DNA from: Phallusia mammillata
Lineage: Eukaryota; Chordata; Ascidiacea; Phlebobranchia; Ascidiidae
DNA length: 64,000 nt
Assembly: GCA_003260075.1 (NCBI GenBank)
Contig: QLIY01000388.1
Location: forward strand, 77,073 to 141,072
Reading direction: 5' to 3'
Numbering within the stretch: the first letter of the stretch is position 1; each line of letters begins with the position of its first letter. Both the position numbers and the translations under genes were made by a program. The notes below the pieces were generated by a model. It ran no database searches, had not been told where the DNA came from, and saw only the letters and a list, made by a program, of their open reading frames with translations. Below are positions 11,901 to 24,208 of this stretch, piece by piece.

Positions 11901-14900
11901 GGGAATATATAGAAACTATAAACTGTTCAAATACATTAACAAGGAGAGTACATCTGGAACCTCCATACTTTTACCAGTCGTCTTCAAATGCGTGTTTCGT
12001 ACCAAGTTTCCGAACGAAAATAGCCTAAAAGATAAGAATAATACCTTTCATTGCTAACTTCGTTTTACGATGAGCAAAAAAGCTTCAACAGCCTTAACAA
12101 AAACCTAGCAAATTTTGAGTTGAAGTCACACAACGCAATGCCTACATCATAGAATCGCTGCTAAAGCAGAAAAATAGAACCCAACCACAATGACAATGTC
12201 GCCAAAGCAATAAATAATTTTTATCTTCAAAATGCAGCCGTCCAATAATATATTTTTGTTTTTAGGTTACGACGGCTGGCAAGCAGTTGATGCAACTCCA
12301 CAGGAAGAGAGTGGGGGAATTATGCAGTGCGGACCGGCCCCGGTAAAAGCAATCAAAAACGGTGAAACCTACATTGGATCAGACACGAACTTCTTGTTTA
12401 GTGAGGTTGGTTGTTCCACAATTTCGTCCACATTAGTATAAACATGTGTTGTATATGACCTATAAGTGAGTTTTGCCCATCGATTTTTCTACAAAAATGC
12501 CCAGGTTAAAAAGCGTCGAGTTAGCTCTACCCCAATAGCAGGCAAGATCAGGGTCGGGAACATTAATAGGGGGGGGGGTTCTAAGTGAGTTTTGCCGATC
12601 GATTTTTCTACAAAAATGCCCAGGTTAAAAAGCGTCGACTTAGCTCTACCCCAATAGCAGGCAAGATCAGGGTCGGGAACATTAATAAAGTCGATGGTTT
12701 GAAAAAAATGAGACTATACTATAGTGCGACATTTACGGGGGTCAAAAATCGTATCTCGAAAAACGTAAAATGTTTCTTAAAAATGGCCTTAGATGGGCGT
12801 TGTCTGTTAGCTTCCTTAATTGTTATGTACAAAATAGGCGTATGACAGTCGGGCGTAGGTCAAAACATTGCCTTTCTCATCTAACTTCAATGCGGTTTCA
12901 AGACAAACGTTATCGCAAAGATTATCGCAAGTTCCAGTTTTCAAGTGTGTATAAACAGCTGTGCGTTTTAATAATGGCTTTACTTTTAATTTGCACACGT
13001 ACATTAAAAAAGTTGATTAGACTGTACAGGTCTTTCATTTTTAATAACAATTTTATAAACCAAGTTTTTATGAATGTAAATGCAGGTAAATGCAGACGTC
13101 TTGACGTGGTCCGTTGACAGCAGTGGCGAGGTCACTGGTTTGGTTAAGAGAGATACCAGGAAGGTTGGAATGAGTATCAGCACGAAAGCGGTCGGAAAGG
13201 ATGAACGTGAAGACGTGACAAATCAATACAAGTTTATGGAAGGTACATTAACAATCTTCCAAGATCAAGAGAAATGTATTGTAAAATTTTGAGTTTCTTG
13301 CGGTAACATAAGAAAACGGCTATGTAATAATGGTTAATGCAAAAACAACCATACATTATTAAATTAATAGTTTACAGGCTTTTTAAAAAAATATATTTAT
13401 TTACCACTTAAACACCAATGTAAATATTTTCATTCCTACCCGATATACCACAAAGTCGAAAAGCGACGCTAAAGTAAACAAAGATTTAAGAACCAATTTA
13501 CATCCACTTTAAGGAAACCGCATCCGGGACCCCAATGCTTTTTACATGCAAAACTAAAAGCGAAAGTCATGAAAAACACTTAAAATTTCTCACTGTTGAA
13601 AAAGAACCTGATTTAGAGGGGGGGGGGTAAACCGCATCCGGGACCCAAATGCTTTTTACATGCAAAACTAAAAGCGAAAGTCCTGAAAAACACTTAAAAT
13701 TTCTCACTGTTGAAAAAGAACCTGATTTAGACACTTCAAACACTGATCCTTGGCAATTTGTGCTTAGAAAAGCATCAAGTCATTAAATGAATATTAATCT
13801 GCAGAGAGTGCACACTGGTTCGACTTATAAGGTTTCGTCAGTGCAGCTGGATACAAGGCATCGGTCGTTTTGGGTAGTGTAGCCATACAACGGCACTCCA
13901 GTTTGTTGGGGGGGGGGGGGTAATTTATGCTTAGAAAAGCATCAAGTCATTAAATGAATATTAATCTGCAGAGAGCGCACACTGGTTCGACCTATAAGGT
14001 TTCGTCAGTGCAGCTGGAGACAAGGCATTGGTCGTTTTGGGTAGTGTAGCCATACAACGGCACTCCAGTTTGTTGGGAGTAACATGCAGAAAAGCCATGT
14101 CTAGACCAATTCTGTTTAATGCTACAACTGAACATAAACCACAGAGAAAATTAGTTCACGATGGTCCAACAACTGCTTGGAAACCAAAGTGATGTCGACT
14201 TTTGTGTTTAGTTTCTCATTTACAACCTCTCTTTTGTGTATCGCATTTTGTTTGTTTGCAGGAACTGGCAAAGAGCGTTTGGCCTTTGAGCGAGCTTATG
14301 CTCATGGACGGAAGGCTGACTACCACGATAAGTTTGTATTGCAAGAAGAAGGGCCCATCACAATCGATATATCGTCCGTGGGCGATTCAATTATCGGCAA
14401 GACAATTACAACCAAAGTGCAGGTGATTATCATTCTTAAAAAACTTTACTGGTGATTTAAGTTTTATCTATCATTACACCAAGGCCTCTTGTAGGGTCGT
14501 AGCGATCCATTGCATGCTTGTTAGTTGTACTTGCAGTTCTGTTACAGTCTAAAACTATTGATTGGTGGGTATTCGAATCTTATGGTCCGTTGTACGTAGC
14601 GTTTTATCACAATACGTTTGACGCAATAAAATGAAGTTTACTGCATTTAATTGGATTTCTTTTAAATTGGCGAGAAACCTGCTTTGGCTTTAAAACAGCG
14701 TATTTTGCACGAAAGGCCAAAGACGAGCGTACGAGATACGCTGTCAAAAAAGCTGTTTGGGCCCAAACATTTCTGTCTTGACTCATGTATTAGTCGACCA
14801 ACCTTTACAAATTTAATATCACAATAATTAAAATTTAACAGTAAACTCTGGGTAAAAAAAATTCCGAAGGCTGAAGGGATACGAGCTAACCGCTGGCTTA

Positions 14901-17219
14901 TAGGGCGGGCCAAATACACACCAGCATGGTTCGCACGCAATCTGCAATTGGTTGACTGCCTTTAAAAACAGTGCCTATCGTTGTAATTCAGTCAAACGAA
15001 GTTACAAGGCCGGACGAGTCCACTACAATTATCGTTTTTGTGTGCTTCGTCAAGGAGACGCAACCAAGCATTCACACTTCAACAATACCTTGTTCCCGTT
15101 ATAGGAACGAAATTACCACGCAACACATTTTTTTGTATTAGCTCGTTACCTCATTTTTAATTAGAACGTTACCACCCCAAATTAGTTTTTTATTAGCACG
15201 TTACCACCCAAACATTCTTATTGTTTTAACACGTTACCACTTTTTAGCAGAGCGTTTAGAAACTAGGCTTATTTTGCACACAATTGCGGGTTTCAGGTTC
15301 AAAACACGACCAACTTCAACCGTGACGTGATAGTGACGACAGTGATGAACACGATGCTGAACAACGAGGAAAAGAAAGCTTGTGTGAAACGTATACGAAA
15401 AGAAGTGAAGATTGCCGCAGGAATGGGTAAACATTTTCATTTCCCCATGTATAACTACCTGATGCAAGTTACATGATCTTAAACAATTGTGTATCTTAAA
15501 TTGAGGTTTTTCATGGAAATTTAAAACAGTTTGTTTGGCTGCCCAGTTCAAAAATATACAATTTTAAATTTTTGCCGAGAAATGTCAAAAGCGCTTTTTC
15601 ATTATTGTATATTTAAGACACGGCCTACATTTTGTATGATTATTTTTACCCTAATGTAGTGTAATGGCACTTTGTTTGGACCCAAATCGCTCTATAAAAC
15701 AGTTTTGTTATTTGAACTTTGAACTTGTATTTTATTGAAATCATGATTATATTTTTTTAGCATACGAGGAAGACATTCCACTGACTACGAGCGAGTATTG
15801 GAGTCAACTGGTCGATGACAATGTGATTCGTGTCACCACAACAGTGCGGGTGAAGCAAAACGGCAACCTGTATGTCGATGTATTCGATATACTCCCTGAA
15901 ATACCACAGTGCTTGTCGATTGAGGTAAATACAACAAATACTTTTAGGTTTATCGTTGACCGTTGCAGCTTGTTTTATGTAATTTTTTTATTTATCTTTT
16001 TTTTAAATGCTATACAAGGCAATTTTGTTCAAATCGGTCTGTGGAGTCGCGATATGCAGTGTTGGTAGTTTTTGCATACATGGTACCACACAGTACCATA
16101 CTATAGTGGCATACAGTTTGATAAAACTAATTTTGCCCCTTGGATCGATAAACTCAAAAGTCATTCTTGGACTTGCACACCATGTGGTCAGAAACATTCG
16201 GATTATTTTTGCTAAATTATTAAATACTAACTGGGGCCCATAAATAATTATTGTAAGATTCTGGAATTTTTGCGCATCTTCCAAATAACCTAAAATGATC
16301 CTCAAATTTCGTGCCCAGTTTTTCAACATATTCATTAATAGTGAGCTCGGTAGTTTTGGTTGCAGCAGGGTCGGCCTAAACACTGCTCTAATTTTTTTAT
16401 GTTTAGTGTCCTGACGAACTACGGTACTATGAAGACAACGAGGTAACGCTGGTATTCCAAAATATGTTTCCAATTCCACTGACCGAAGGAGCGTTTGATA
16501 TTGAAATTTATGGAATTAAAACCAACGGACCAATCAAAGCGAGGTATAAGTCTGTATGGTTTAGGCGCCGTGGTTAATTAAAGTCCGATTTTAAACAATT
16601 TTTACGCACTGCGAAAATTTACAAATAAAATGATCTGTTTGATTAGTGCAAACAGCAAAAACGATGGCTTATATACTGTTCAAATCCCATTATAGAACAT
16701 TTTACCTTTGCCGCGTCGCAAAATATTTTTTTTGTATTTGATGACATTAATTTGTTCATCAAGTTTATATAGCTCTTCTGGCAATAGTATGTTTATTCCA
16801 ACGTTTCGACGTCCAAACAGGTCGCCTTCATCAGGGTAAACAACAGTGTTATTTTACCCTGGGATGAAGGCGACCTGTACAGGACGTCGAAACGTCGGAA
16901 TAAAAATACAATTGCTAGAAGATCCTTATAAACTTGATATTATGCCTGGCACCAACAGATTATATATTAATTTGTTCATGTTTAATAAAAGTTGGTGGTA
17001 GTGTTTTTTGTCTGTCCCCATCTTTAGCATCATACTAAGAGCCTAAAATTATTTTACGTTTTTTGTAGCGGGCCAATTGCACCAGGTGCTACAGAGAAAG
17101 TCAAGATAAATGCCCAACCTACTAAACTCGGGCCGCGTAACTTAATGGCCGATTTCGACTGCAAAGAGTTTCAAGACATGAAGGCACGCAAATATGTCGT
17201 GGTTGGAGGAAGCGCTTGA
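5890..17219 (+). CDS. Transglutaminase (copy B), intact, with a PDE-like N-terminal extension
   Basis: Exons: 5890-5956 (tentative start), 8740-8895, 9197-9382, 9774-10037, 10307-10554, 10782-10956, 11456-11650, 12266-12405, 13086-13242, 14262-14422, 15297-15426, 15761-15924, 16407-16543, 17069-17219 (TGA). They total 777 codons with every phase matching, so 776 residues, longer than the usual ~690 for this family. The catalytic triad is predicted at Cys356 ([10 protein letters not shown]), His416 ([10 protein letters not shown]) and Asp439 ([11 protein letters not shown]). The 60/23 spacing is close to the 58/23 of human TGM2. Exons from 9197 onward match copy A one for one. The exon at 8740 encodes about 52 acidic helical residues ([31 protein letters not shown]) not typical of transglutaminases. 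The ATG at 5890 was chosen because its short exon ends at a good GTAAGC donor in the required phase; it is the least certain part. Intron 1 (about 2.8 kb) holds a hAT-like element and an assembly gap. Confidence 0.87.
6853..8473. mobile_element. hAT-like non-autonomous element in intron 1 of transglutaminase B
   Basis: Terminal inverted repeats CAGGGGTCTTTAAC and GTTGAAGAACCCTG, flanked by a perfect 8-bp duplication GTTTAAAC (6845-6852 and 8474-8481). Both ends carry CGCCCCC-rich subrepeats. The interior holds a 400-base gap and the left end of another hAT-like element at about 7219 (CAGGGGCGGGCAAC). No transposase frame is visible. Confidence 0.8.
7353..7752. other. Assembly gap (400 N)
   Basis: An unbroken run of 400 Ns inside the hAT-like element at 6853-8473. 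The round length suggests a placeholder. Confidence 0.98.
8740..8895 (+). CDS. Extra N-terminal exon of transglutaminase B, PDE10/PDE5 N-terminus-like
   Basis: Phase 1 at both ends, flanked by TTTAG and GGTAAAG splice sites, and joining in frame to [15 protein letters not shown] of the exon at 9197. The pattern V-x2-FLD-x2-P-x-F-x2-EY, followed by a second motif PAVVDKYV and then [11 protein letters not shown], recalls the short region before the GAF domains in PDE5/10/11. No GAF or catalytic PDE exon is seen in the window. Confidence 0.7.
9512..9623. repeat. Fold-back repeat with a GAAAC-type core, intron 3 of transglutaminase B
   Basis: The arms 9512-9537 and 9598-9623 are inverted repeats (GTGCTTTATTGTTTAAACG against CGTTTGAACAATAAAGCAT). 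The right arm begins with GTCGAAACGTTT after GATATGAAGG, a degenerate relative of the hammerhead-like cores described at 16803 and 16863. Confidence 0.6.
11091..11377 (+). repeat. G-run junction duplication (intron 6 of transglutaminase B)
   Basis: Copy 1 at 11091-11227, ten Gs at 11228-11237, copy 2 at 11241-11377. The copies differ by a few substitutions only. Confidence 0.9.
12464..12687 (+). repeat. G-run junction duplication (intron 8 of transglutaminase B)
   Basis: Copy 1 at 12464-12568, ten Gs at 12569-12578, copy 2 at 12583-12687. Nearly identical. Confidence 0.9.
13515..13730 (+). repeat. G-run junction duplication (intron 9 of transglutaminase B)
   Basis: Copy 1 at 13515-13616, Gs at 13618-13627, copy 2 at 13629-13730. 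Confidence 0.9.
13755..14074 (+). repeat. G-run junction duplication overlapping a dispersed repeat
   Basis: Copy 1 at 13755-13907, Gs at 13908-13920, copy 2 at 13922-14074. The unit includes the interspersed element also found inverted at 1889-1995. Confidence 0.9.
16758..16938. repeat. Fold-back element with two hammerhead-ribozyme-like cores
   Basis: In intron 13 of transglutaminase B. The arms 16758-16840 and 16853-16938 are inverted copies separated by about 12 nt. On the minus strand 16834-16803 reads CTGATGA, a pairable stem II (GGCGACCTG with GGACGTC), then GAAAC. The plus-strand arm has the same layout with CTGGGATGA. This arrangement resembles the hammerhead cores known from Penelope-like retroelements. 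Self-cleavage is not shown, and a full stem I/III was not confirmed. Confidence 0.6.
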
Positions 17220-17296
17220 AACACCTTCCATGCAAAATGTACATCAGAATAGACAGTAGAAATTATTTCATCCACATTTGTAGTGGTGTAGCGATC

Positions 17297-17302
17297 AATA
17301 AA
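17297..17302 (+). terminator. Candidate poly(A) signal of transglutaminase B
   Basis: AATAAA 78 bp after the stop codon at 17219. Confidence 0.6.
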
Positions 17303-17388
17303 CAGAATAATTAGCTGACTTTGTGATTTTTTGGGTACAGAAAAAGCAATAAACGTTATAGCATTTTTAACACACTATAATACTATAG

Positions 17389-17513
17389 TATAGACACAAA
17401 TTGTTAACATAAAACCGTAAAAACGGAGATAACAGGTGTTTGTCAGGGGGGGGGGGTATAGACATAAATTGTTAACATAAAACCGTAAAAACGGAGATAA
17501 CAGGTGTTTGTCA
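17389..17513 (+). repeat. G-run junction duplication
   Basis: Copy 1 at 17389-17445, eleven Gs at 17446-17456, copy 2 at 17457-17513. Confidence 0.9.
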
Positions 17514-17811
17514 AACCATCAGTATTTCCCAAATTTTAAGTAGATTTACCTAGATATCCCAAAGCTACCGATAAACATAAAAAGAGGTCTATATATGCTG
17601 AAAAGAAGTTGTTAAATATTGCAACACCTATTTTACTAGTCCCACTAAAAGCAGATAGTGTTGTTTATTTCGTACACGAAAAAGCACATCCAACGTACCG
17701 AATTTTCATTTGTGATGTTTCACCACTAAATGGGGCAAGTAAGTAATAGAAGTGGACTCCACTGCGTATTTGAGGTTTGAAATTTAACTTCTAGTTTGTT
17801 TTTTCGCGTTA

Positions 17812-18176
17812 CTTTGCTGTTTAGCTAAAATCAACAAGCGAACAAAAATCTGTTTGCCCCTATCATGTTAACGCCTTTGGCGGCAATAAACTCACCGACT
17901 TTTAGAACTTTGATTAACAATTTGGGGAACCATTGAGCCGAGAAGCACTTTTTGGGGGGGGGGTCTTTGCTGTTTGGTTAAAATCAACAAGCAAACAAAA
18001 ATCGACACACTTTTCAGTAGTTTTCTATTGTTATCGACGACAGCAATAAATACCTGCTGTTTGCCCCTATCACGTTAACGCCTTTGGTGGCAATAAACTC
18101 ACCGACTTTTAGAACTTTTTAGCGTACAAACTTTGATTAACAATTTGGGGAACCATTGAGCCGAGAAGCACTTTTT
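17812..18176 (+). repeat. G-run junction duplication with indels between copies
   Basis: Copy 1 at about 17812-17953, Gs at 17954-17963, copy 2 at about 17965-18176. Copy 2 contains extra segments (around 18003-18055 and 18119-18127) missing from copy 1, as expected of two haplotypes rather than a fresh tandem duplication. Confidence 0.85.
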
Positions 18177-18212
18177 GCTACCAAAAAAACCTTTGTCACT
18201 AATCTTTTAAGA

Positions 18213-18337
18213 CGGTGGTTCTCAAACTTTTTTTGTTGCGACGCCCCTGAACAAGTTTTTCTGGACTTGCGACGCACCAGGGGGGGGGGGCTGAAGCGAC
18301 GCACAAGGGCGTCGCGATGCACAGTTAAGAACCACTG
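18213..18337. mobile_element. 125-bp hAT-like MITE
   Basis: Ends CGGTGGTTCTCAAACT and AGTTAAGAACCACTG. The flanking 8-bp duplication is TTTTAAGA/TTCTAAGA (one mismatch). It has an internal ten-G run and GCGACGC subrepeats. Confidence 0.75.
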
Positions 18338-18719
18338 TTCTAAGAGAATAAAACAGCATATGTCTAGAGGGGTATGCTTGGTTTGGGGCCCTCTTCATAG
18401 TGTTTGGGCAATTTTGTGGCCAAATCGGTTGAGAAAAGTAATAAAAATGTTCCCTTGGTTATGTGGACTGGGTAGCATTTAAATCAATGGTTATCAACCC
18501 GTGGTATGCGAACCAATAGTGGTACGCCAGAGCTTTTTAGGTGGTACGCAAACACGTTTTTATTATACTGAATTCAGATCAAAACTTCTGTTTTGGACAT
18601 TCGGTTGGAATTGCTAACCTTGCTGGTTTCATAAATATGCCAACCTAGTCAAGAAGAGCACGTAGCCCTACGTCATGGTCTACTCATCTAAACAGGGTCT
18701 AGGACCTATACTATAGGTG

Positions 18720-19045
18720 GTACGCCGGGTTCGGGCCGGGTCCGGGCTTGGGTTTATTTTTAAAAAACAGCTTAATTCGGGCCTGACTTTACACTCTGTG
18801 TCAGTATTTCTTTCAAATATATTTTACTAGCCAGTGGGCCTGGCCTAATGTCAAACAGCCCTAAAACGCCTTGTTTAAGACCAATAGTCTATTGTGTTGG
18901 TTGTCTTGTTCTTTTCTAAAGCTTTAATGTATGCGCCTGTGAATCAAACTTACGGGCTTCTCCAAAACGATTCGGGTTCGGGTCAGGTTTCGGGTTTGTA
19001 CTTTCAGGTTCGGGTTCCAGTTTCAGGCTCATTTACAACTCTGTG
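18720..19045. repeat. Dispersed GGGTTCGGG-type repeat, copy 1
   Basis: Shares its whole body with 40137-40490 (CAGCCCTAAAACG, TGTTTAAGACCAAT, GGGCTTCTCAAAAACGATTC-like blocks). Ends TTTACAACTCTG. Confidence 0.65.
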
Positions 19046-20348
19046 ATACGCAACGATATAAAAAGTCGTAAGTTGGTATACGATCAGTAAATGTTGAAAT
19101 GGAGTCGAACAAAACATGCTTTTGTTTCAGAGGCCCCAGATACAATATTTGTAACTAAACAAAAATCATTCGGTCGCACGAGATCAGCAATGTCATTGCC
19201 GTTTACTCACTTTATTGACAAGTTATATCACAAAGACGTGATTGAATCGTTTCGTAACGCCACCCTACAATAGTTAACGATTAACGCGCCGCGATTATAT
19301 AACGAATTAATGACGTCATAAGGTTATACAAGACGTTTTCTGTTGAACAAAAGGAATCTGTTACATTAACGTTATATAAACGTCAGGGTGTTGATTAACT
19401 TTAAACTGATACCTCGAATATTTTTTTTGATTTTGATGAAGCTGAATGTTCGGACGATTAATGTAAACTCGTCTGAAATGAAATCGAATGTTCAGCAAAA
19501 CTTTTTCAGCATCGAAATACTTTATTATACCATACGCAAATAACAACTTTTGTTTGTTACAGATGCACCGTTTGTAAAACACTCACACGATAAAGGTATA
19601 AAATGCCTTTTGCAAATAAGCTACAATCCCCATTTTAATCCAACCCTCAACAAATCACGATTTTTTTAGGTATGAATACGATCACAAGATACAAAAATAT
19701 CGTTGTGAGATTTTTAAGCACGATTTGGGAATTGAAAAGTTTTTTTGGGACTTAATTGTCTTGTAATTTCACAGACAGCATTTACTTCGCCCTTACTTTA
19801 TACATATTAACTGTAATACAACCTGTACCGCTATCTTATCACTTGCAATTAAAGTTGTAAAGACTTCTGATATAACTTTACTCACACGAGATCTTCACGA
19901 ATTCTACACAAATAACACCGATACCGTAGAATGATTTTTTTACGATCTTGAAATTTCTCACAACGATGTCAATTAGTATTTTACAACCAGATAGTGTTAA
20001 TTAAAGAAAAATAAATAAAAAAAAGACATTTTCCGGTGGAAAATCAATAAAAAATACAAAGAATTATAGCACCTTTCATTGTAGCACCTCAAATGAACTT
20101 CATGATATGGTTGAATAAAATTACTGAGCAAGTAGAATTTTATGCGTGAAAAAAATACAAGTAGAATTTTATGCGTGATAAAAACACACAATCAAAAACG
20201 ATCGTCAAAGATGCAATGAATCAGTCTAAACGACTCGTGAAGATTTAAAAAATACAAAAATTGCTGGTGATTTTATCTGGCAAACCAGTAACACATGGCG
20301 TGAAAATTGCAAAACTTGTTAATTGTATTAGTTATTGGCGCAGGAAAA

Positions 20349-23300
20349 CTACATGGCTTCGCCGATATAAGATACGTTTACCGCTCCAGCAGTGTTGGCG
20401 TTTTCATCGGTTTTAGGTCCCAGAGTAGCACCTGAACACCCGTGAGCCATCTTGCGAAAGGGGCCCATGAGTTGCTTGAAAAACAGCACCGTGATGCACA
20501 CCCCGAATGAAAAGATAAACACAAATATAATCATCATGCCAATGAGACTGTAGGTTAGGTTACGGGCAAGGTACGAACCGAAAATGAAAAGGGCATAAAT
20601 TAAGACCACAAATCCAATGTAAAAGGCTTGCTTAGTGGCCGAGGCTTCGTTGTGCACGGGAACAGGTTTACCACCGTAAATGGCAGATTCGATTTGGATA
20701 AAGACGTAGATAAAGAACCATGAGGCAAACAGCATCATGTACTCTTCGCCAGGAATAAAGAACATCTCGTAAAGTCGCCCAAAACCGGTTTGACCCGGTT
20801 CCTTTCCCTGTACGACAGTCCCACATAGAATCAGCACTATAGTTAGATAAGTCAGAACCGGAATGATTCGAAAATATGGGGAGATCTTCTTCCAGAATGG
20901 TAAGCTGTAAACCTGTGGATGAAAGTTTTACCATTAACCCAGGTTATTTCTAAATGAGGCTTTAACACTTTTCGTTAAAGGACAATTTTTACTCTTACGT
21001 TTCGAACTTGGTCGGTTTTAACCCTATTTGAAGTTTATAGCAGCCGACTGACAGTTGTACATTTTACTTTTCTTGGATATTTGGCCCCACGATATAACAG
21101 TTTAATACTTTCCCATCCGTATCGCAAATAAAAAGTTGATTTAATCTGAACATTAGTGTTATCAAATAAAATATGTGTCTAATCAATGTAATTATAATGG
21201 TAAACGGTCACCAAATTGAAACAAATAAGCTTACATCGATTTAAATGAAACAAATCATAAATATTTTAGTATAAAAACGGGGGGGGGGGCCACCAAATTG
21301 AAACAAATACATCGATTTAAATGAAACAAATCATAAATATTTTAGTATAAAAACGAAATGGGTCGCAAAAGACCATTTCATATAGTGATAAAGGTGCTTT
21401 CAGGAACCGTTGTTAATATTTAACGGAGAAAGATCAAGTAAATTAACATGCTGTAAAACAGGAACGTCGGGTGGTGCACGGTCAAAAATGTTTATTGCTT
21501 GGCTACGGGGGGGGGGCTCAGGAACCGTTGTTAATATTTAACGGAGAAAGATAAAGTAAATTAACATGCAGGAACGTCGGGTGGTGCACGGTCAAAAATG
21601 TTTATTGCTTGGCTACATAAATAAAAATTGGCAAGCAATACACTAGCAAAGAACGCAAGTCTATGTTTGCCTGCGACATTGGACTTAAACCAAACACACA
21701 ATAGCTTGAAAATAAGATTATTTGTTTACATTTGTAACTCATATTTGTAACGTTATATGTTTAAAAAATGGTAGTACATTTTCTGCCAACTTATGCTGAG
21801 AAACTTAATAATTTATTAATATCAAGTAACCAGAAAGTAAACTTGGTGAGGTTAAAGTCAAGGACGTTAACGAGAAAGTAAACTCGGTCTGATAAGAATG
21901 TATTTGTTTAGGTTGTGTTTGCATATCTACCTAGTGCTTGCGGAATTTTATAGTGCACTGCCAAAACCATATTAAGAAACTTAGACGTGTAACTTCAGCA
22001 ATTGGTTAAATAGCCACTAGAATGACTAGATCATTTGTTATCTTTAGTTACACAACAACAAAATGTTTGACTTAACTCCAGTGGTATGGTTTACCAAAAC
22101 GTTTTAATATAAATTTTCAAACAACATATTTTGTGTTATTACATCTTTCATGTTTATGTGTTTGAAACAGAGTTAAATAAATAAATAACAGTTAAATAAA
22201 ATTCGGGGGGGGGGAGTAGCACATTTTCTGCCAACTTATGCCGAGAAACTTGATAATTTATTAATATCAAGTAACCAAAAAGCAGACTTTGTGACGTTAA
22301 AGTCAAGGACGTTAACGAGAAAGGGGGGGGGGGCGTGTAACTCAGCAATTGGTTAAATAGCCACTAGATCATTTGTTATCTTCAGTTACACAACAACAAA
22401 ATTTTTGACGTAACTCCAGTGGTATGGTTTACCAAAACGTTTTGATAAAAATTGTCAAACAACATATTTCATGTTATCGCATATTTTATGTTTATGTGTT
22501 TGAAACTGATTTAAATAACCATTCAGTCACAAAACAATGAATTACAAAGGACAGATAAACCCCTAACAGTGCTGGATTAACCATTAGGCAAAGTAGGCAC
22601 GTGCCTACAGGCCAGTCAAAAATCCAGGCCACTTTAAAACCAGTAGAATGATTTGGCAAAACTGATAATTCTAATTTTTTAGTTGGCAACCCTGATTTTC
22701 GGGCCACTTATAAAATGTACCTACAGGCCAGCAGACCCTTAATCCAGCACTGACCCCTAATGTTCTTTGCATTGCATGATGTTGGGAAAGTCACTGTGCA
22801 TTTACAATTTTTTTAATAGACTGTTTCAGTATAAAACCCAGGAGGTAAATGTGAATGACAATTTAAATTATCTTGAAAGTGACCCCCGTTAGCATCTATA
22901 CAGGCTTGGACCCTTCTTATTTTGGTTAAAAAAAATCATGTAAAAAATATAAGAACAGTGAACGGTGACTTTCCGAACACCATGAACAAGGGCATGTAAA
23001 AGGGTTTTACCTGCGTAAATGCAAGGACAAATCCGAAGCCAAAGGTAAATATAGGCCAGGCGCTACTTCCACCAGCAGCCACGGGGTCGCTGGTTTGAAA
23101 CGCTACCACTGTTCCATGAGCAAACACCCATACCTCATTCAGCAACCGCCAGTATCTAAAACAACACAGCTTTTTTATCGCGACAAAATTCTACAACATA
23201 CACAGGTTGCTAAGGAAAAACGTGCCTGTTTTAAACAAGCTTCAAAATTAAGGGCAAATTTAAATTGAAAGAAATTCTTAAAAAACGTCTATTTACAGAA

Positions 23301-24120
23301 CTTACAGAATGCTGTGAGGCCTTTCGTGCTACGAGCCGGATCAGCATTAAATTTTAATTTTACACACTGTTTTTAAATATTGTTGACCAACAAAAACAAA
23401 AGTTACACTTTGTAGAGCTTAACCGAAAAAAATTAAGAGTTAGTTAGTTTATGTCTGTACCACTTTGAATTATTGATAGTAAACGTTATAAGGTTCACTA
23501 CAGGAAAAGAATTCTTGAGCAAACCACTATTATTTAAAAAAAGTTGTTGTGCTTTTGAAACTAACTCTTTTACATTAGAGCTCTACACTCTACAGGACCC
23601 ATTTTTTGAACAATTGAAATGCCTGACTGCACAAATTGGTCAGTAGAAAAGACCCTTCTTGTGATATAAGTCGTGCGTTAAATTTTTTTATAGTCTATGC
23701 TTATGCATAGTCGCACGTTTGCGACCAAAATAGTTGACCTTGGAAGGGGGGGGGGAAAAAAATCGTTTAAAACGTCTATTTACAGAACTTTTACACACTG
23801 TTTTTAAATATTATTGACCAACAAAAACAAAAGTTACACTTTGTAGAGATTAACCAAAAAAAAACGAGGAGTTGAACAAACCGCTATTATTGAAAAAAAA
23901 GTTTTTGTGCTTTTGGAAACTAATTCTTTTACATTACTCCTTTACACTCTACAGCAGGGCTACTCAAACTTTCTTGCTCTGCGACCCCATTTTAAAACAT
24001 AAATTTCTACGCGACCCCTTGTTGGGTATGATGTAAAGAAATACTTATATTTTATATCTATATGTATATTTTCCATCTAATGGCGCCTAAAAAGCCTAAA
24101 TTAATTTCTAACTTGACACA

Positions 24121-24208
<88 letters not shown>

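Larger units (their letters stand above)
17220..20348. other. Convergent intergenic region, repeat-rich
   Basis: It separates the 3' ends of transglutaminase B and membrane paralogue 1. It holds two G-run junction duplications, a 125-bp hAT-like element (18213), a possible hAT-like left end at about 18486 (CAATGGTTATCAACCC), and a dispersed GGGTTCGGG-type repeat (about 18720-19045). I see no gene in it. Confidence 0.6.

Noticed and set aside
19091..19273. 60-residue frame in the convergent intergenic region
   Set aside because: Short, unconserved, follows a dispersed repeat and has no gene-like context.
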